Source: CAYJAD01 sp964371835 | GTDB taxonomy: Bacteria; Desulfobacterota; Desulfovibrionia; Desulfovibrionales; Desulfovibrionaceae | Assembly: GCA_964371835.1 (NCBI GenBank) | Contig: CAYJOP010000115.1 | Span: forward strand, 1-5,549 | Direction of reading: 5' to 3' | Length of the DNA stretch: 5,549 bases | Shown here: one piece after another, positions 5,258-5,549 of the stretch | Layout: each line of letters starts with the position of its first letter | How positions within the stretch are numbered: the first letter of the stretch is position 1 | Notes under the pieces: model-generated | What the model was told of the DNA's origin: nothing | Databases searched by the model: none | What the model saw: only the letters and a program-made list of their open reading frames with translations | Program-made: the position numbers and the translations under genes

Positions 5258-5334
5258 GCGCCCGTAGCTCAGTTGGATAGAGCAGGAGCCTTCTAAGCTC
5301 TTGGTCGGGGGTTCGACTCCTCCCGGGCGCGCCA
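5258..5334 (+). tRNA. tRNA-Arg, anticodon UCU, CCA encoded
   Basis: A complete cloverleaf in 77 bases. The acceptor stem GCGCCCG pairs with CGGGCGC (5324-5330). The D arm is GCTC/GAGC. The anticodon stem GGAGC/GCTCT encloses the loop CTTCTAA with anticodon TCT, reading AGA and, by wobble, AGG. The T arm GGGGG/CCTCC encloses TTCGACT. G73 and a genomically encoded CCA (5332-5334) complete it. It is a single-gene transcript with its own promoter and terminator. Confidence 0.97.
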
Positions 5335-5349
5335 TTAAATGACTTTATT

Positions 5350-5386
5350 AAAAAAGGGCTTACGTTTAATACGTGAGTCCTTTTTT
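5350..5386 (+). terminator. Intrinsic terminator of tRNA-Arg
   Basis: A 16-pair stem (5350-5365 with 5371-5386) has two G-U wobbles and a 5-base loop. Its 3' arm ends in TTTTTT, followed by GTTG. The A-rich left arm also makes it usable in the opposite direction. Confidence 0.9.
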
Positions 5387-5403
5387 GTTGCACTATCTTA
5401 TTT

Positions 5404-5423
5404 TGTACTACCCCTGTACTACC
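5404..5423. repeat. Tandem direct repeat TGTACTACC downstream of the tRNA
   Basis: TGTACTACC occurs at 5404-5412 and again at 5415-5423, separated by CC, a period of 11 bases or about one helical turn. Such phased repeats can be protein-binding sites, for example integrase arm sites next to a tRNA attachment site, but no integrase is seen in the window. Confidence 0.45.
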
Positions 5424-5549
5424 TTTTTGAGCGGCTACTTATATCATCACACAAAAAAAGTGCACTTCGCCAAATATCTATCACGGCATTCTAATTTGTA
5501 AAAGTTTATAGAAGATATCAAATTTTAAAGGCATGGATTGTCACGAGAA
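5424..5549. other. Non-coding right edge
   Basis: AT-rich sequence with no supported gene, strong hairpin or convincing promoter. An ATG at 5533 (MDCHE, running off the edge) has no ribosome-binding site and cannot be judged. Confidence 0.4.

Noticed and set aside
5404..5423. Start of a CRISPR array
   Set aside because: Only two 9-base copies separated by two bases; there are no spacers of normal length and no cas genes.
5258..5430. Minus-strand frame across the tRNA ending in GAPGRSRTPD
   Set aside because: This peptide is a common artefact of translating tRNA antisense. There is no start site or domain.
5533..5549. Possible start of a + strand gene at the right edge
   Set aside because: Five codons only, without a ribosome-binding site; it cannot be supported.

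Overview
The window looks like an AT-rich stretch of a Desulfovibrio-type (Desulfovibrionales) chromosome. The evidence is a Fur/PerR regulator followed directly by a rubredoxin with the rare CX4C/CX2C spacing, which is the Rd-2/Rdl type known from Desulfovibrio. A long G-rich/T-rich intergenic palindrome of a style I associate with that group supports this. The taxonomic call is an inference from these traits, not from a marker gene.

Layout from left to right. Positions 1-178 are non-coding: a large palindrome at 49-117 and a rightward terminator near 131-160. Positions 179-771 hold a leftward two-gene unit, perR then a 59-residue rubredoxin gene, with a promoter at 855-883. Positions 905-945 are the terminator of the next leftward unit, a tripartite TRAP transporter of the TAXI subtype. 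Its genes are a fused DctQM permease (951-3050), a DUF1850 membrane-anchored protein (3090-3638) and, across a 418-base gap, a TAXI solute-binding protein (4057-5007). A strong GNRA-loop terminator lies directly behind the binding-protein gene, and a separate promoter candidate precedes the DUF1850 gene. Positions 5029-5257 are a divergent control region. It carries a leftward promoter with a 12-bp palindrome between its two boxes, a three-tiered 5'-leader hairpin, an A/T-tract inverted repeat and a rightward tRNA promoter. Positions 5258-5386 hold tRNA-Arg(UCU) with encoded CCA and its own terminator. The last 163 bases contain a tight direct repeat and no supported gene.

How the genes work together. 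The TAXI protein would capture an organic anion in the periplasm and deliver it to the ion-gradient-driven permease. The DUF1850 protein is a recurrent partner of such systems with no known role. The terminator after the binding-protein gene should give more binding protein than permease. The perR-rubredoxin pair is an oxidative-stress module: PerR has every expected metal ligand, including the Asp linked to peroxide sensing, and the rubredoxin would carry electrons for peroxide or superoxide reduction. In D. vulgaris a rubrerythrin gene sits between these two genes; here it is absent.

I did not find a wholly new system. The most worthwhile leads are the rubrerythrin-less perR-rdl pair, the structured leader of the TAXI gene and the split transcription of the transporter.
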